Notes under the pieces: generated by a model
The model's input: only the letters and a program-made list of their open reading frames with translations
What the model was told of the DNA's origin: nothing
Databases searched by the model: none
Assembly: GCA_964601325.1 (NCBI GenBank)
Contig: CAZRNA010000019.1
Location: 1-23,940, forward strand
Reading direction: 5' to 3'
Length of the DNA: 23,940 bases
Source of the DNA: CAVPLU01 sp964601325
GTDB lineage: Archaea; Thermoproteota; Bathyarchaeia; 40CM-2-53-6
Shown: positions 7,344-15,432 of the stretch, piece after piece
Numbering within the stretch: the first letter of the stretch is position 1
Layout of the letters: every line of letters begins with the position of its first letter
Program-made: the position numbers and the translations under genes

Positions 7344-7865
7344 TCATCGCAAGACGGATTCAAACGCGCTGATCAAGTCCCTATCAATGGACACTAAGAA
7401 GATGTGCGTCAGGGTTGTTCCCTCCAGAAAGTGTTTTCTGATCGCGCGGACCATTGTTTGAGCTGCATCGTTAACTGGGACTCCTCCCACTCCCGTACCC
7501 ATGCCTGGAACTGCAATGCTTGAGAGCCCCAGGTTCCTTGCAACTCTGAGTGCAGCGGAAGTGGCTTTCTCAACGCTCTCCAGATCTGTGCTCATCGCTG
7601 GTAGCGCCATTGTGGGGGCATGGATCACATACCGTGCAGCCAGTTTTCCTGCATTGGTCGCTGTCGCATCACCGATCCCGATTGGTGCCCTTTGAAGCGC
7701 CTCTTTCTCGATTGTTGTGCCTCCAGCTCGTCTGATCGCTCCTGCAACGCCACCACCCATGATCAATCGGCTGTTTGCGGGGTTCACGATAGCATCCACT
7801 TGAAATTGCGTAATGTCGCCCCGAACAGTAGTGATTACAAGATCCCCAATCTTGTACTCAGTCAA
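7344..7865 (-). CDS. macro-domain protein (ADP-ribose / O-acetyl-ADP-ribose binding or hydrolysis)
   Basis: A stand-alone macro domain of about 173 residues from TTG at 7865 (TEYKIGDLVI). Seen: VRGDIT, VDAIVNPANS (conserved Asn), MGGGVAGAIRRAGG (the glycine loop around the distal ribose), IGDATATNAGKL, YVIHAP and VPGMGTGVGG (diphosphate loop). These fit enzymes that deacetylate O-acetyl-ADP-ribose or remove ADP-ribose from targets. The frame is open upstream to TTG at 7976, which overlaps the guaA stop as TTGA. That longer form adds 37 residues including a Cys/His run (CPLAPGPCQPGHHKC) with no family match, so I prefer the shorter start. It follows guaA on the same strand and is probably co-transcribed. 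The substrate is unknown. Confidence 0.88.
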   Translation of the reverse strand: MTEYKIGDLVITTVRGDITQFQVDAIVNPANSRLIMGGGVAGAIRRAGGTTIEKEALQRAPIGIGDATATNAGKLAARYVIHAPTMALPAMSTDLESVEKATSAALRVARNLGLSSIAVPGMGTGVGGVPVNDAAQTMVRAIRKHFLEGTTLTHIFLVSIDRDLISAFESVLR

Positions 7866-7972
7866 CAGTCGTCCCAAGTTATCTAGCCAGCCCGGCGGAT
7901 TACACTTGTGATGACCCGGCTGACAGGGCCCCGGCGCCAGTGGGCATGATTCCCTGAGCAGTTGACGACGAG

Positions 7973-9517
7973 TCAACAGGGTTCGATAGTTGACGGAGGC
8001 TTAGACGAGATTGCGTACGTGACCCACGTCACGTCCTTGACTTCATTGGTTATCCTGTTGCTTATCCGCGAGAGCACGTCCTCTGAGACACGAACCCAGT
8101 CCGCGGTCATACCGTCAACCGATTCGACGATTCGAACTGTAACAATGTGTCCCAGCTTTCGTTCGTCGCCCAAGACTCCGACCGCAAGGTCGTCACCAAT
8201 CATAGCGAACGCCTGCCAAATTCTTTCATAGACGCCCTCGGCTCTCAGTTCTGACTCGACAATGTCACTAGCTTCACGGCATATCGCGAGTTTCCCCTCA
8301 TTCACTTCGCCGAGAATTCTCACGGCCAACCCCGGCCCAGGGAACGGATGTCTGGCAGTGATCGCTGTGGGGATCCCGAGGGAGGATGCGACCTTTCGCA
8401 CTTCGTCTTTGTAGAGGAGTCTCAAGGGCTCAATCAACTTGAATTCGGTCCACTCGGGAAGCCCGGCAACGTTGTGATGAGTTTTGATTCTTGAGGCAGG
8501 GCTTCCCGTGTGAGCGCTCTCGATTACATCGGGATACAGCGTGCCTTGAGCAAGCCACTCGAACTTGCCATGTTCATTGGCGACTTCGGTGAAAACGCGG
8601 ACGAACTCCTCTCCGATGATCATTCTCTTCTGCTCTGGGTCCGCGATTCCTTTCAGACGTCTCAGGAATCTTTCGGACGCTTCCACGTGGACGGTCTTGA
8701 GCTTCATGCGCTCGAGGACATCCCGCACCCGCTCGGGCTCCCCTTTCCTCATGAGTCCGTGGTCAACGAAAATGCACATCAGCTGGTCCCCAACAGCCTC
8801 ATGGACAAGGGCTGCGGTTGTTGTTGAATCGACTCCCCCGCTGACTGCGCAGAGAACGCGCTCCCTTCCTACCTTGCGCCTGATCTCAGCAATCATGTCC
8901 TTTGCGAAAGGAGCCACCTTCCATGTCGGCCGGCATTTTGCAACTTCGAAGAGAAAGTTCCGGATTATCTCGGTCCCGCGGGCTGTGTGGGCAACTTCTG
9001 GGTGAAACTGTACGCCGAACAGCAACCGGTTCCTGCTTCTGATTGCTGCGTACTTGGTATGTTCTGAGTGCGCAATTGCTTCAAAACCGTCAGGAAGCTT
9101 CGCTGCGGAATCGGAGTGGCTCATCCAGCATATGGCATCATCTGGAAGTCCCTTGAAGAGGTCTGCCTGGTCATCGAAGTGAACGGTGGTCCGTCCGTAT
9201 TCCTGCATTGGCGGACGCTCGATCTTTCCCCCAAATAGGTCGACCATCAGTTGGAGTCCATAGCAGATACCGAGCACAGGAATGTCAAGATTGAACACTC
9301 CATCCTGACATCTCGGCGCGTTCGGATCACTCAAGCTGGCTGGACCGCCTGAGAGGACTATTGCTTTCGGTGTCTTCGCCAGAATCTCATTGACTTCTAT
9401 GTTCCAAGGCAGGAGCTCGGAGTAGACTTCGCATTCCCGGATCCGTCGGGCTATGAGGTGGGAGTATTGCCCCCCGAAATCAAGGACGACCACGGTGTCT
9501 TGAGACTTCTGTGACAC
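7973..9517 (-). CDS. guaA: GMP synthase (glutamine-hydrolysing), single chain
   Basis: 514 residues; converts XMP to GMP with glutamine and ATP. The N-terminal class-I glutaminase has the nucleophile in GICYGLQ (Cys85) and the FHPEV His172/Glu174. The ATP-pyrophosphatase domain has the P-loop SGGVDS (226-231), and the C-terminal dimer domain has HPFPGPGLAVRILGE. The end reads KPPSTIEPC where most family members have KPPGTIEWE. Many archaea split this enzyme into two genes, so the fused form is of note. The start is GTG at 9517 with GGAG seven bases upstream (9525-9528 on the complement). It is divergent from grpE across a short AT-rich promoter region and leads into the macro-domain gene. Confidence 0.96.
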   Translation of the reverse strand: MSQKSQDTVVVLDFGGQYSHLIARRIRECEVYSELLPWNIEVNEILAKTPKAIVLSGGPASLSDPNAPRCQDGVFNLDIPVLGICYGLQLMVDLFGGKIERPPMQEYGRTTVHFDDQADLFKGLPDDAICWMSHSDSAAKLPDGFEAIAHSEHTKYAAIRSRNRLLFGVQFHPEVAHTARGTEIIRNFLFEVAKCRPTWKVAPFAKDMIAEIRRKVGRERVLCAVSGGVDSTTTAALVHEAVGDQLMCIFVDHGLMRKGEPERVRDVLERMKLKTVHVEASERFLRRLKGIADPEQKRMIIGEEFVRVFTEVANEHGKFEWLAQGTLYPDVIESAHTGSPASRIKTHHNVAGLPEWTEFKLIEPLRLLYKDEVRKVASSLGIPTAITARHPFPGPGLAVRILGEVNEGKLAICREASDIVESELRAEGVYERIWQAFAMIGDDLAVGVLGDERKLGHIVTVRIVESVDGMTADWVRVSEDVLSRISNRITNEVKDVTWVTYAISSKPPSTIEPC

Positions 9518-9565
9518 TATGAATCTCCAACCGAGATTGGCACTAATTGCCTAGGTCTGCCAAAA

Positions 9566-9574
9566 AACTTATAG
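9566..9574 (+). promoter_or_regulatory. probable TATA element for the grpE-dnaK-dnaJ operon
   Basis: An A-rich run then ACTTATAGG (caaaaaactt atagg) in the guaA/grpE divergent gap resembles an archaeal BRE-TATA. It would place a transcript start near 9598, about 40 bases before the grpE ATG. Its complement CTATAAG could serve guaA in the other direction. Confidence 0.5.
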
Positions 9575-9636
9575 GAAAAGGCTTTGGCGCTCTCAGACTC
9601 TCGCGTCCCTGAAACACCGTCCAAGGGGCCCGCCAT

Positions 9637-10305
9637 ATGGCCGATCTTGGGAAGAAGCCCTCCCAGCAACCCTCCGAAAAGAAGGCACGGTCAACGAAAC
9701 AACAGAAAGAAAAGAAGACTGCCCAGGCAGCAGAACCGCAGACAACCCCTGAACCACAAGTGGATCAGGAGGGGAAGATAGCTGTTGATGAGGTCGTTTC
9801 GCTTAGAGAGCAGCTCAGGCAGGAACAGGACAAGTCGAAGGAGCATCTCAACAAGCTTCTGTATGCTCAAGCAGACTTCGAGAATTACCGGAGACGCCTT
9901 GACCAAGAAGTGGAGTCCAGAATTGATGCTGGGAAGGCGCGGCTGATTCAGAGCTTGCTTGGAATTGTTGACGAGTTGGAGCTGGCGCTGAAAGCTGCAA
10001 GGAATGTCGAATGTGCAAGCGCCGTGGCAGAAGGTATTGAGATCGTGTTGAGGAAGTTCCGTGATCTGCTTGCCGGTGAGGGCCTATCTAGGATCGAGTC
10101 GATCGGTAGGAAGTTCGATCCAACGTTGCACGAGGCCGTTGAACGCGTTCCCTGCGACGAGAAAGAAGAAGGAACGGTCATGGAGGAAGTCAGGGAGGGC
10201 TATACTTTGAAAGGAAAGCTGATCAGGCCGAGTATTGTTAAAATTGCGGTTCCGCGTATTGCGGAATCCGCTAATCCGAAGCCTGTTGAGGGTGAGAAGA
10301 CTTGA
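9637..10305 (+). CDS. grpE: GrpE, nucleotide exchange factor for DnaK
   Basis: 222 residues. A basic/polar low-complexity N-terminus (about 1-45, rich in K, Q and P) leads to a long coiled coil (about 50-100: LREQLRQEQDKSKEHLNKL, then YAQADFENYRRRLDQE, the GrpE helix signature). The C-terminal beta wing ends with FDPTLHEAVERVP, EGTVMEEVREGYTLKGKLIRPSIVKIA-type sequence in two blocks, diagnostic for GrpE. It acts as a dimer releasing ADP from DnaK. ATG at 9637. Its stop overlaps the dnaK TTG start (TTGA), which implies translational coupling. The order grpE-dnaK-dnaJ is bacterial-like; archaeal Hsp70 systems are generally taken to be acquired from bacteria. Confidence 0.95.
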   Translation: MADLGKKPSQQPSEKKARSTKQQKEKKTAQAAEPQTTPEPQVDQEGKIAVDEVVSLREQLRQEQDKSKEHLNKLLYAQADFENYRRRLDQEVESRIDAGKARLIQSLLGIVDELELALKAARNVECASAVAEGIEIVLRKFRDLLAGEGLSRIESIGRKFDPTLHEAVERVPCDEKEEGTVMEEVREGYTLKGKLIRPSIVKIAVPRIAESANPKPVEGEKT

Positions 10306-12170
10306 GCGGTTCAGGACAACCTGTTAAGGAGAAGATACTGGGAATCGACCTTGGCACCACCAACTCTGCGGCGGCCATTATGGAGGCTGGCCGGCCTACG
10401 GTCATTCCCAGCGCAGAAGGGCCGACGATGGCAGGAAAGATGTTCCCGTCTGTCGTTGCGTTCACAAAAGACGGGCAGTTGCTTGTTGGCGAGCCAGCAA
10501 AAAGACAGGCTACCGTAAACCCGGAAGGAACTGTGTTTGAGATCAAGCGGAAGATGGGCACGGAGTACAAGGTTTCCATCTATGGAAAAGAATACACGCC
10601 TCAACAGATTTCTGCGTTTGTACTTCAGAAGATCAAGCGTGATGCCGAGACTTTCATGGGAGGGTCGGTCAAGAAGGCTGTTATCACGGTCCCCGCTCAC
10701 TTCAATGACAATCAAAGACAGGCGACGAAGGACGCCGGCGAGATAGCTGGACTTGAGGTTGTTAGAATAATCAACGAACCGACCGCCGCCTGCCTTGCTT
10801 TCGGGTTGGATAAGCTCGAGAAGGAGATGAAGATCCTTGTGTTCAGCTTTGGCGGCGGCACACACGACGTTACGTTGATGGATTTTGGGGGAGGCGTCTT
10901 TCAAGTCCTAGCCACAAGCGGAGACACCAAGACAGGAGGCGCTGACATTGACAACGCCGTCGTGGGATATCTGATTGATGAATTCAAGCGACAGAGCGGG
11001 ATCGATCTCAGTACCGACAAGATGGCGATGACTCGGCTGAAAGAAGCAGCTGAGAAAGCGAAGATCGAGCTTTCAACGCTCGTGACCACAGACGTGGATC
11101 TGCCATTCATAGTGCAGGATAAACATCTCCATTTCACGTTAACTCGGGCTAAGTTGGAGGATCTTGCTCTTCCAATTGTCGAGCGGATCAGAGCGCCAAT
11201 AAAGAGGGTGATCGAGGACGCGAAGCTGACCCTTGGCGATGTTAACAAGATAATCCTAATCGGCGGGCAGACTCGGATGCCCCTGGTCCGCAAGTTCGTC
11301 GAAGACACATTGGGCAAGGCTCCGGAGAGAGGGGTTGACCCCATGGAATGCGTCGCTGTGGGTGCTGCGATCCAGGGAGCGGTCCTCTCGGGAGAGGTCA
11401 AGGATCTTCTCCTGCTTGATGTTACTCCGCTTTCACTCGGCGTTGAGACGCTCGGGGGCATCTTCACCAGAGTGATGGAGCGGAATACTACGATTCCAAC
11501 AAAACGAAGTCAGGTCTTCTCCACCGCCGCGGATTTCCAGACGAGTGTAACCATTCATGTACTTCAGGGTGAGCGGAGTATGGCGAGCGATAACGTGTCG
11601 CTTGGAATGTTCAACCTCGTGGGTATACCGCCAGCTCCCAGAGGTGTGCCGCAGATCGAGGTCACATTTGACATTGACGCAAATGGAATACTGAACGTGT
11701 CCGCAAAGGACTTGGGAACTGGAAAGGAACAGCGCATTACGATTACCGCGTCCACAAAGCTCTCAGACAAAGAGAAAGAACGAATGGTCAAAGGCGCTGA
11801 GGAATTCGCTGAGGAAGACAAGAAGCGAAAAGAAGAGGCAGAGGTCCGGAACAATGCGGATTCTTTGATCTATACAACGGAAAAGACCAAGAAGGATCTC
11901 GCGGAGAAGCTGACAAAAGACCAAATGGAGAGGCTTGATGGAGCGACTGACGAGCTGAGGAAGGCGATCGCGGGCAAGGATGTCGACCTCATCAAGACGA
12001 AGAGTGAGACTTTGTCAAAGGTTCTGCAAGAAGTGGGAACGGCCGTATATCAGCAGGTTGCCCAAGAAAGGGCCAAGACCGAGCAGACAACCTCAGGTCA
12101 GCCTTCTCAAGGTGAATCTGGAGAGAAGGTTGTTGATGCGGAATACGAAGTCAAGGACGAGAAAAAGTGA
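10302..12170 (+). CDS. dnaK: DnaK (Hsp70) chaperone with an active-site Asp-to-Ser change
   Basis: 622 residues, full length. The nucleotide domain has GIDLGTTNS (Asp16), IKRKMG (Lys82), INEPTAA (Glu159), FSFGGGTHDV (residues 181-190) and IILIGGQTRMP; the linker LLLLDVTPLSLG and substrate-binding domain follow, with a helical lid and a charged tail ending EVKDEKK. In most Hsp70s the third of these motifs reads YDLGGGTFD; here the first Asp is Ser182 (AGC codon), at the position of E. coli Asp194, which helps position Mg-ATP. I recall similar FSFGGGT motifs in thaumarchaeal DnaK, so this may be a lineage trait. The start is TTG at 10302 overlapping the grpE stop. It works with GrpE and DnaJ from the same operon in folding. 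Confidence 0.96.
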   Translation: MSGSGQPVKEKILGIDLGTTNSAAAIMEAGRPTVIPSAEGPTMAGKMFPSVVAFTKDGQLLVGEPAKRQATVNPEGTVFEIKRKMGTEYKVSIYGKEYTPQQISAFVLQKIKRDAETFMGGSVKKAVITVPAHFNDNQRQATKDAGEIAGLEVVRIINEPTAACLAFGLDKLEKEMKILVFSFGGGTHDVTLMDFGGGVFQVLATSGDTKTGGADIDNAVVGYLIDEFKRQSGIDLSTDKMAMTRLKEAAEKAKIELSTLVTTDVDLPFIVQDKHLHFTLTRAKLEDLALPIVERIRAPIKRVIEDAKLTLGDVNKIILIGGQTRMPLVRKFVEDTLGKAPERGVDPMECVAVGAAIQGAVLSGEVKDLLLLDVTPLSLGVETLGGIFTRVMERNTTIPTKRSQVFSTAADFQTSVTIHVLQGERSMASDNVSLGMFNLVGIPPAPRGVPQIEVTFDIDANGILNVSAKDLGTGKEQRITITASTKLSDKEKERMVKGAEEFAEEDKKRKEEAEVRNNADSLIYTTEKTKKDLAEKLTKDQMERLDGATDELRKAIAGKDVDLIKTKSETLSKVLQEVGTAVYQQVAQERAKTEQTTSGQPSQGESGEKVVDAEYEVKDEKK

Positions 12171-12206
12171 AACCTGATTGCGCAGGGCGACAACGGCTGA
12201 GAGAGC

Positions 12207-13289
12207 TTGAGTAGACGCGACTACTATGAGATTCTGAACGTTTCTCGTAATGCGAACAAGGACGACATCAAAAGCGCGTACAGAAAGCTTGCACTTCAGT
12301 ACCACCCTGATCGTAACAAGTCACCAGAGGCCGAAGGGAAGTTCAAGGAGATCTCGGAAGCATACGCGGTCCTCTCAGACGATGAGAAACGAGTGCAGTA
12401 CGATCAGTTTGGTCACGCAGGAATCGATAGCCGATACTCGCGGGATGATATCTTCAGGGGAGTCGATTTCGGAGAGATCTTCAAGGATATTGGATTCGGG
12501 TTTGGCGGGTTCGATAGCATCTTTGATCGCTTCTTCGGTGGCGGAGGAGGACGTAGCGTATCGCGCGGACTAGACCTGAGATATGATGCCACCATTTCGC
12601 TCGAAGAAGCCTACTCCGGCGTGAAGCGCGAGATCGAAGTCCCACGAACTGAAGCCTGCCAGATTTGTCGGGGGACGGGTGCAAGGGCAGGAACAAACCC
12701 AAGACGATGCCCGAAATGCAACGGCGCCGGGCAAGTGCAACATGTCAGGGAAGCGGGCTTTGCGCGATTCGTGAGTATTCAACCGTGCGGTGTCTGTCGC
12801 GGCAGAGGAACTGTTGTTGATTCTCCTTGTGAGGAATGTAAAGGCACAGGTAGAGTGCGCAGAACTCGAAGGATTTCGATTAAGATTCCACCGGGAGTTG
12901 ATACCGGCAGTAACCTGAGATTGGCTGGAGAAGGAGAAGCTGGCGAGGCTGGAGAGTCACCCGGTGATCTCTATGTGGTCGTGCATGTGAGGCCACATGC
13001 ATCACTGCAGAGAGACGGAAACGATGTCATCTTTCGCACAGAACTTGGGTTTACAGACTTGGCTTTGGGAAAGGAGATCGAGGTTCCCACACTCGGAGGC
13101 GCGGCGAGGGTGAAGATCCCTCCGGGAACTCAGCCTGGAACGGTTCTCAGATTGAGGGGAAGGGGAATGCCCGGAAATCGTGGGAGCAAAGGTGACGAGC
13201 TCGTTGAGATTCTGATTCGGATTCCGACGAAGTTGACGAGTCGACAGAAGGAATTGTTGAAGGAGTTCTCATCGCTAGAGGATTCCTGA
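12207..13289 (+). CDS. dnaJ: DnaJ (type I Hsp40) co-chaperone
   Basis: 360 residues with all type-I parts. The J-domain starts RRDYYEILNVSRNA and carries HPD at residues 33-35. A G/F-rich region spans about 87-118 (FGFGGFDSIFDRFFGGGGG). The zinc domain has four CxxCxGxG units: C151/C154, C168/C171, C194/C197 and C208/C211. A C-terminal substrate domain (IKIPPGVDTGSNLRL, VKIPPGTQPGTVLRLRG) and dimer end follow. It delivers unfolded clients to DnaK and triggers its ATPase. The start is TTG at 12207, 36 bases after the dnaK stop, last gene of the operon; AGAG just upstream is only a weak ribosome site. Confidence 0.96.
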   Translation: MSRRDYYEILNVSRNANKDDIKSAYRKLALQYHPDRNKSPEAEGKFKEISEAYAVLSDDEKRVQYDQFGHAGIDSRYSRDDIFRGVDFGEIFKDIGFGFGGFDSIFDRFFGGGGGRSVSRGLDLRYDATISLEEAYSGVKREIEVPRTEACQICRGTGARAGTNPRRCPKCNGAGQVQHVREAGFARFVSIQPCGVCRGRGTVVDSPCEECKGTGRVRRTRRISIKIPPGVDTGSNLRLAGEGEAGEAGESPGDLYVVVHVRPHASLQRDGNDVIFRTELGFTDLALGKEIEVPTLGGAARVKIPPGTQPGTVLRLRGRGMPGNRGSKGDELVEILIRIPTKLTSRQKELLKEFSSLEDS

Positions 13290-13343
13290 TGCTTCCCTCG
13301 ATGGTTTCCTTAGAGAAGACTCCTCTACTCGCCATGTGAGGAA

Positions 13344-14423
13344 TTACTCATTGATCGCGACTGAGAAGAACCGGTTGTCGTTAGCTGCCTGATTGAGCGT
13401 TCCAACGATCGGAATATGCTCGCCGCAACTCAGGCAATTGTTGTCTTTGTCCATGTACCAGCCAATGATGTCGAATCCGTATCTCTTGACGACTATAGAG
13501 CCGCATCCTGCACAGTACGTGTTCTCGAGCGGGTGTCCTGGAACGTTGCCGACATAGACGTACTTGAGCCCCTCAGCCTTCGCCACTTCATGATGTCGCT
13601 CAAGTGTCTCGACAGGTGTTGGTGGCAACTGGTTCAGCTTGAAGTCAGGATGGAACCTGAGGAAATGCGTTGGGATATCCGGGCCAAGGTTCTCATAGAT
13701 CCAGCGGGAAAGCTTTCGTGCTTCCTCAAGGTTGTCGCCAATTTCCGGCACGATCAGATCTGTGATTTCTATGTGGATCTTAGCCTCCTTTAGGCCTAGG
13801 AGTGTCCGATAGACTGGCTCCGCGTCAGGGATCCCCACATTGTGTCGAAGGAAGTTGGTTTCTCCGTTACCCTTGAAGTCCACCGTTATTGCATCGAGGA
13901 AATCACTCAACATCCTCACCCCCTCTGGGGTGGCGTATCCATTCGAAACGAACGCGTTGCGGAGTCCTCGCTTGCGCGCAAGAGTTCCCACGTCCCGCGC
14001 AAACTCAAGAAAGATAAGCGGTTCATTGTAGGTGTACGCTATGCTCTGGCATCCATACTGTTCAGCTAGACGTACAATCTGGTCGGGTGTTGTGTTAGTC
14101 CCTTCCACGGCTCGCCTCTGGCTCATATCATAGTTCTGGCAGTAGGCGCAAGCCCAGTTACAGCCAGTTGTCGATATCGAGAAGATCCTAGATCCAGGCA
14201 TATAGTGCGTCAGCGGCTTCTTCTCGATTGGGTCAACATGGCTGGCCGCGATCTTACCGTAGGCAAGTAAATGCAATGTGCCTTTCAAGTTCTGACGGAT
14301 GCCACAGAACCCTATCTTTCCCTCTGGAATGTTACAGTATCGAGCACAGGCAGTACATCTAACCCGGCCTTCTGCAAGTTTCTGATAGAGTTGAACTTCC
14401 CTACCCATCCGTCTTCCAGACAC
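13344..14423 (-). CDS. AmmeMemoRadiSam system radical SAM enzyme
   Basis: 359 residues, related to pyruvate-formate-lyase activating enzymes. An N-terminal Cys set (C23, C26, C30, C40) is followed by HLLAYGKIAASHVDPIEKKP and the radical-SAM cluster loop CNWACAYCQNYDMSQ (C88, C92, C95), which would hold [4Fe-4S] and cleave SAM. AYTYNEPLIFLEF and HFLRFHPDFKL fit the AmmeMemoRadiSam subgroup. C-terminal CAGC and CLSC pairs may bind zinc. The family usually works with a Memo-like and an AMMECR1-like protein; neither is in this window, and the substrate is unknown to me. GTG at 14423 has GAGG six bases upstream; ATG at 14408 is the alternative. A TTTTTGTA run about 20 bases before the start could be a TATA box for a nearly leaderless mRNA. 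Confidence 0.9.
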   Translation of the reverse strand: MSGRRMGREVQLYQKLAEGRVRCTACARYCNIPEGKIGFCGIRQNLKGTLHLLAYGKIAASHVDPIEKKPLTHYMPGSRIFSISTTGCNWACAYCQNYDMSQRRAVEGTNTTPDQIVRLAEQYGCQSIAYTYNEPLIFLEFARDVGTLARKRGLRNAFVSNGYATPEGVRMLSDFLDAITVDFKGNGETNFLRHNVGIPDAEPVYRTLLGLKEAKIHIEITDLIVPEIGDNLEEARKLSRWIYENLGPDIPTHFLRFHPDFKLNQLPPTPVETLERHHEVAKAEGLKYVYVGNVPGHPLENTYCAGCGSIVVKRYGFDIIGWYMDKDNNCLSCGEHIPIVGTLNQAANDNRFFSVAINE

Positions 14424-14530
14424 ATCGAGCCTCGGTGATACAAAAACGTCGAGGTTGACACAAGACCGCCCTGCTCAGAACGCCTCCAGCGGTGGTGGTA
14501 GCCTGGACGAGTCGATCAAGATCACTTGAG

Positions 14531-14537
14531 TTATATA
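14531..14537 (+). promoter_or_regulatory. TATA box for the TPP-riboswitch/thiT transcript
   Basis: TTATATA lies about 25 bases ahead of ~14558, so transcription would begin almost exactly where the riboswitch aptamer begins. Position and sequence both fit an archaeal promoter. Confidence 0.7.
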
Positions 14538-14558
14538 GTGTGGCGCAGCTTCACAAGT

Positions 14559-14645
14559 CGTGGGGAGCTGGGTATACCCGGCTGAGAGGGCGGCTGGAGC
14601 CGTCGACCCTTTGAACCTGATCCAGGCAATGCTGGCGTAGGAACA
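14559..14645 (+). promoter_or_regulatory. TPP (thiamine pyrophosphate) riboswitch aptamer
   Basis: The thi-box core is clear. A stem 14568-14572/14577-14581 with loop TATA is followed by the conserved CTGAGA (14582-14587). The variable P3a hairpin CGGC-TGGA-GCCG (14591-14602) is nested in GGG/CCC. Then GAACCTGATC, the helix CCAG/CTGG (14622-14625/14632-14635) around GCAATG, and GCGTAGGAA follow. These match the pyrimidine- and pyrophosphate-sensing halves of the TPP aptamer, whose usual text is CTGAGA...ACCTGATC...AATGCCAGCGTAGGGA. The closing P1 helix is short or not evident by eye. It sits 57 bases before thiT and should report thiamine pyrophosphate level. Confidence 0.92.
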
Positions 14646-14665
14646 GGGAGTTCTTAGGGGATCTG

Positions 14666-14695
14666 TGGGTGCCCAGCGGAACCCAACGGAGGTTC
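14666..14695 (+). promoter_or_regulatory. candidate riboswitch expression platform sequestering the thiT ribosome-binding site
   Basis: The thiT Shine-Dalgarno GGAGG is at 14688-14692. One hairpin pairs GAACC (14679-14683) with GGTTC (14691-14695) and covers it. A competing hairpin pairs TGGGT (14666-14670) with ACCCA (14681-14685) and would free it. The two cannot form together. This suggests translational control; pairing was judged by eye only. Confidence 0.5.
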
Positions 14696-14701
14696 GATTG
14701 A

Positions 14702-15283
14702 ATGAAGAGTGAACCGCAAGGCACGAAATCGGAGCTTGATCCAGAGCGACCCGTTCGGTCTAGAACTAAGCTTCTCGCAGAAATGGCTGTCGCGATAGCG
14801 TTGGGGACGATTCTCAGTTTTGTCAAATTCTCGATTTGGCCGGAAGGCGGCTCAGTGACGGCAGGAAGCATGATCCCGCTCTTCTGGTTCAGTCTAAGGC
14901 GCGGCGCAAAACTGGGTGTCACGGCAGGCGTTGCGTATGGCGTGGTCCAGTTTTTTGCTGGACCATTCTTTGTCCATCCTGCACAGCTCTTGCTAGACTA
15001 TCCGATCGCTTTTGGTGCGCTTGGCCTCGCCGGTCTGCTACCCAAGCATGAGCTTACCGGCGTAGCTTTGGGAGTCGGAGGGCGATTCCTCGCCCATTTT
15101 GTTTCGGGAGTGATATTCTTCGCCACGTATGCTCCCACTGTCTACATGGGTGTAGATATCGGAGCCAACGCGTACACCTATTCGGCACTTTACAACGGGA
15201 GCTATTTGCTTCCAGAACTAGTGATCAGCGTGGTACTAATGATAGTCGTGATTAGAAGAGGGCTCATTGATCTCTACAAGTAG
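14702..15283 (+). CDS. thiT: ThiT, thiamine-binding S component of an ECF transporter
   Basis: 193 residues with about six hydrophobic helices after a charged N-terminus (residues 1-22). Family blocks seen: FSIWPEGGSVTAGSMIP (includes the Trp near the thiamine pocket), LRRGAKLGVTAGVAYGVVQF, VHPAQLLLDYPIAFGALGLAG, HFVSGVIFFATYAP and YSALYNGSYLLPELVIS; the YN and E positions fit the ThiT binding site. It would capture thiamine at the membrane and pair with a shared EcfT/EcfA energising module encoded elsewhere. The upstream TPP riboswitch independently supports thiamine. ATG at 14702 has GGAGG nine bases upstream. Confidence 0.93.
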   Translation: MKSEPQGTKSELDPERPVRSRTKLLAEMAVAIALGTILSFVKFSIWPEGGSVTAGSMIPLFWFSLRRGAKLGVTAGVAYGVVQFFAGPFFVHPAQLLLDYPIAFGALGLAGLLPKHELTGVALGVGGRFLAHFVSGVIFFATYAPTVYMGVDIGANAYTYSALYNGSYLLPELVISVVLMIVVIRRGLIDLYK

Positions 15284-15432
15284 GCCGCGCACACATGAAT
15301 CAGAACGCAGATCTATTCATTTGCCAGTCAGACAGCAGCAACCTGTCATACAACCGCAGAGAACCCATGCCTTAGCTGAACAAATGCATCGAAGATCCGA
15401 GACAGCACAGCGTGGCGGAAGGTGCACGGCTG

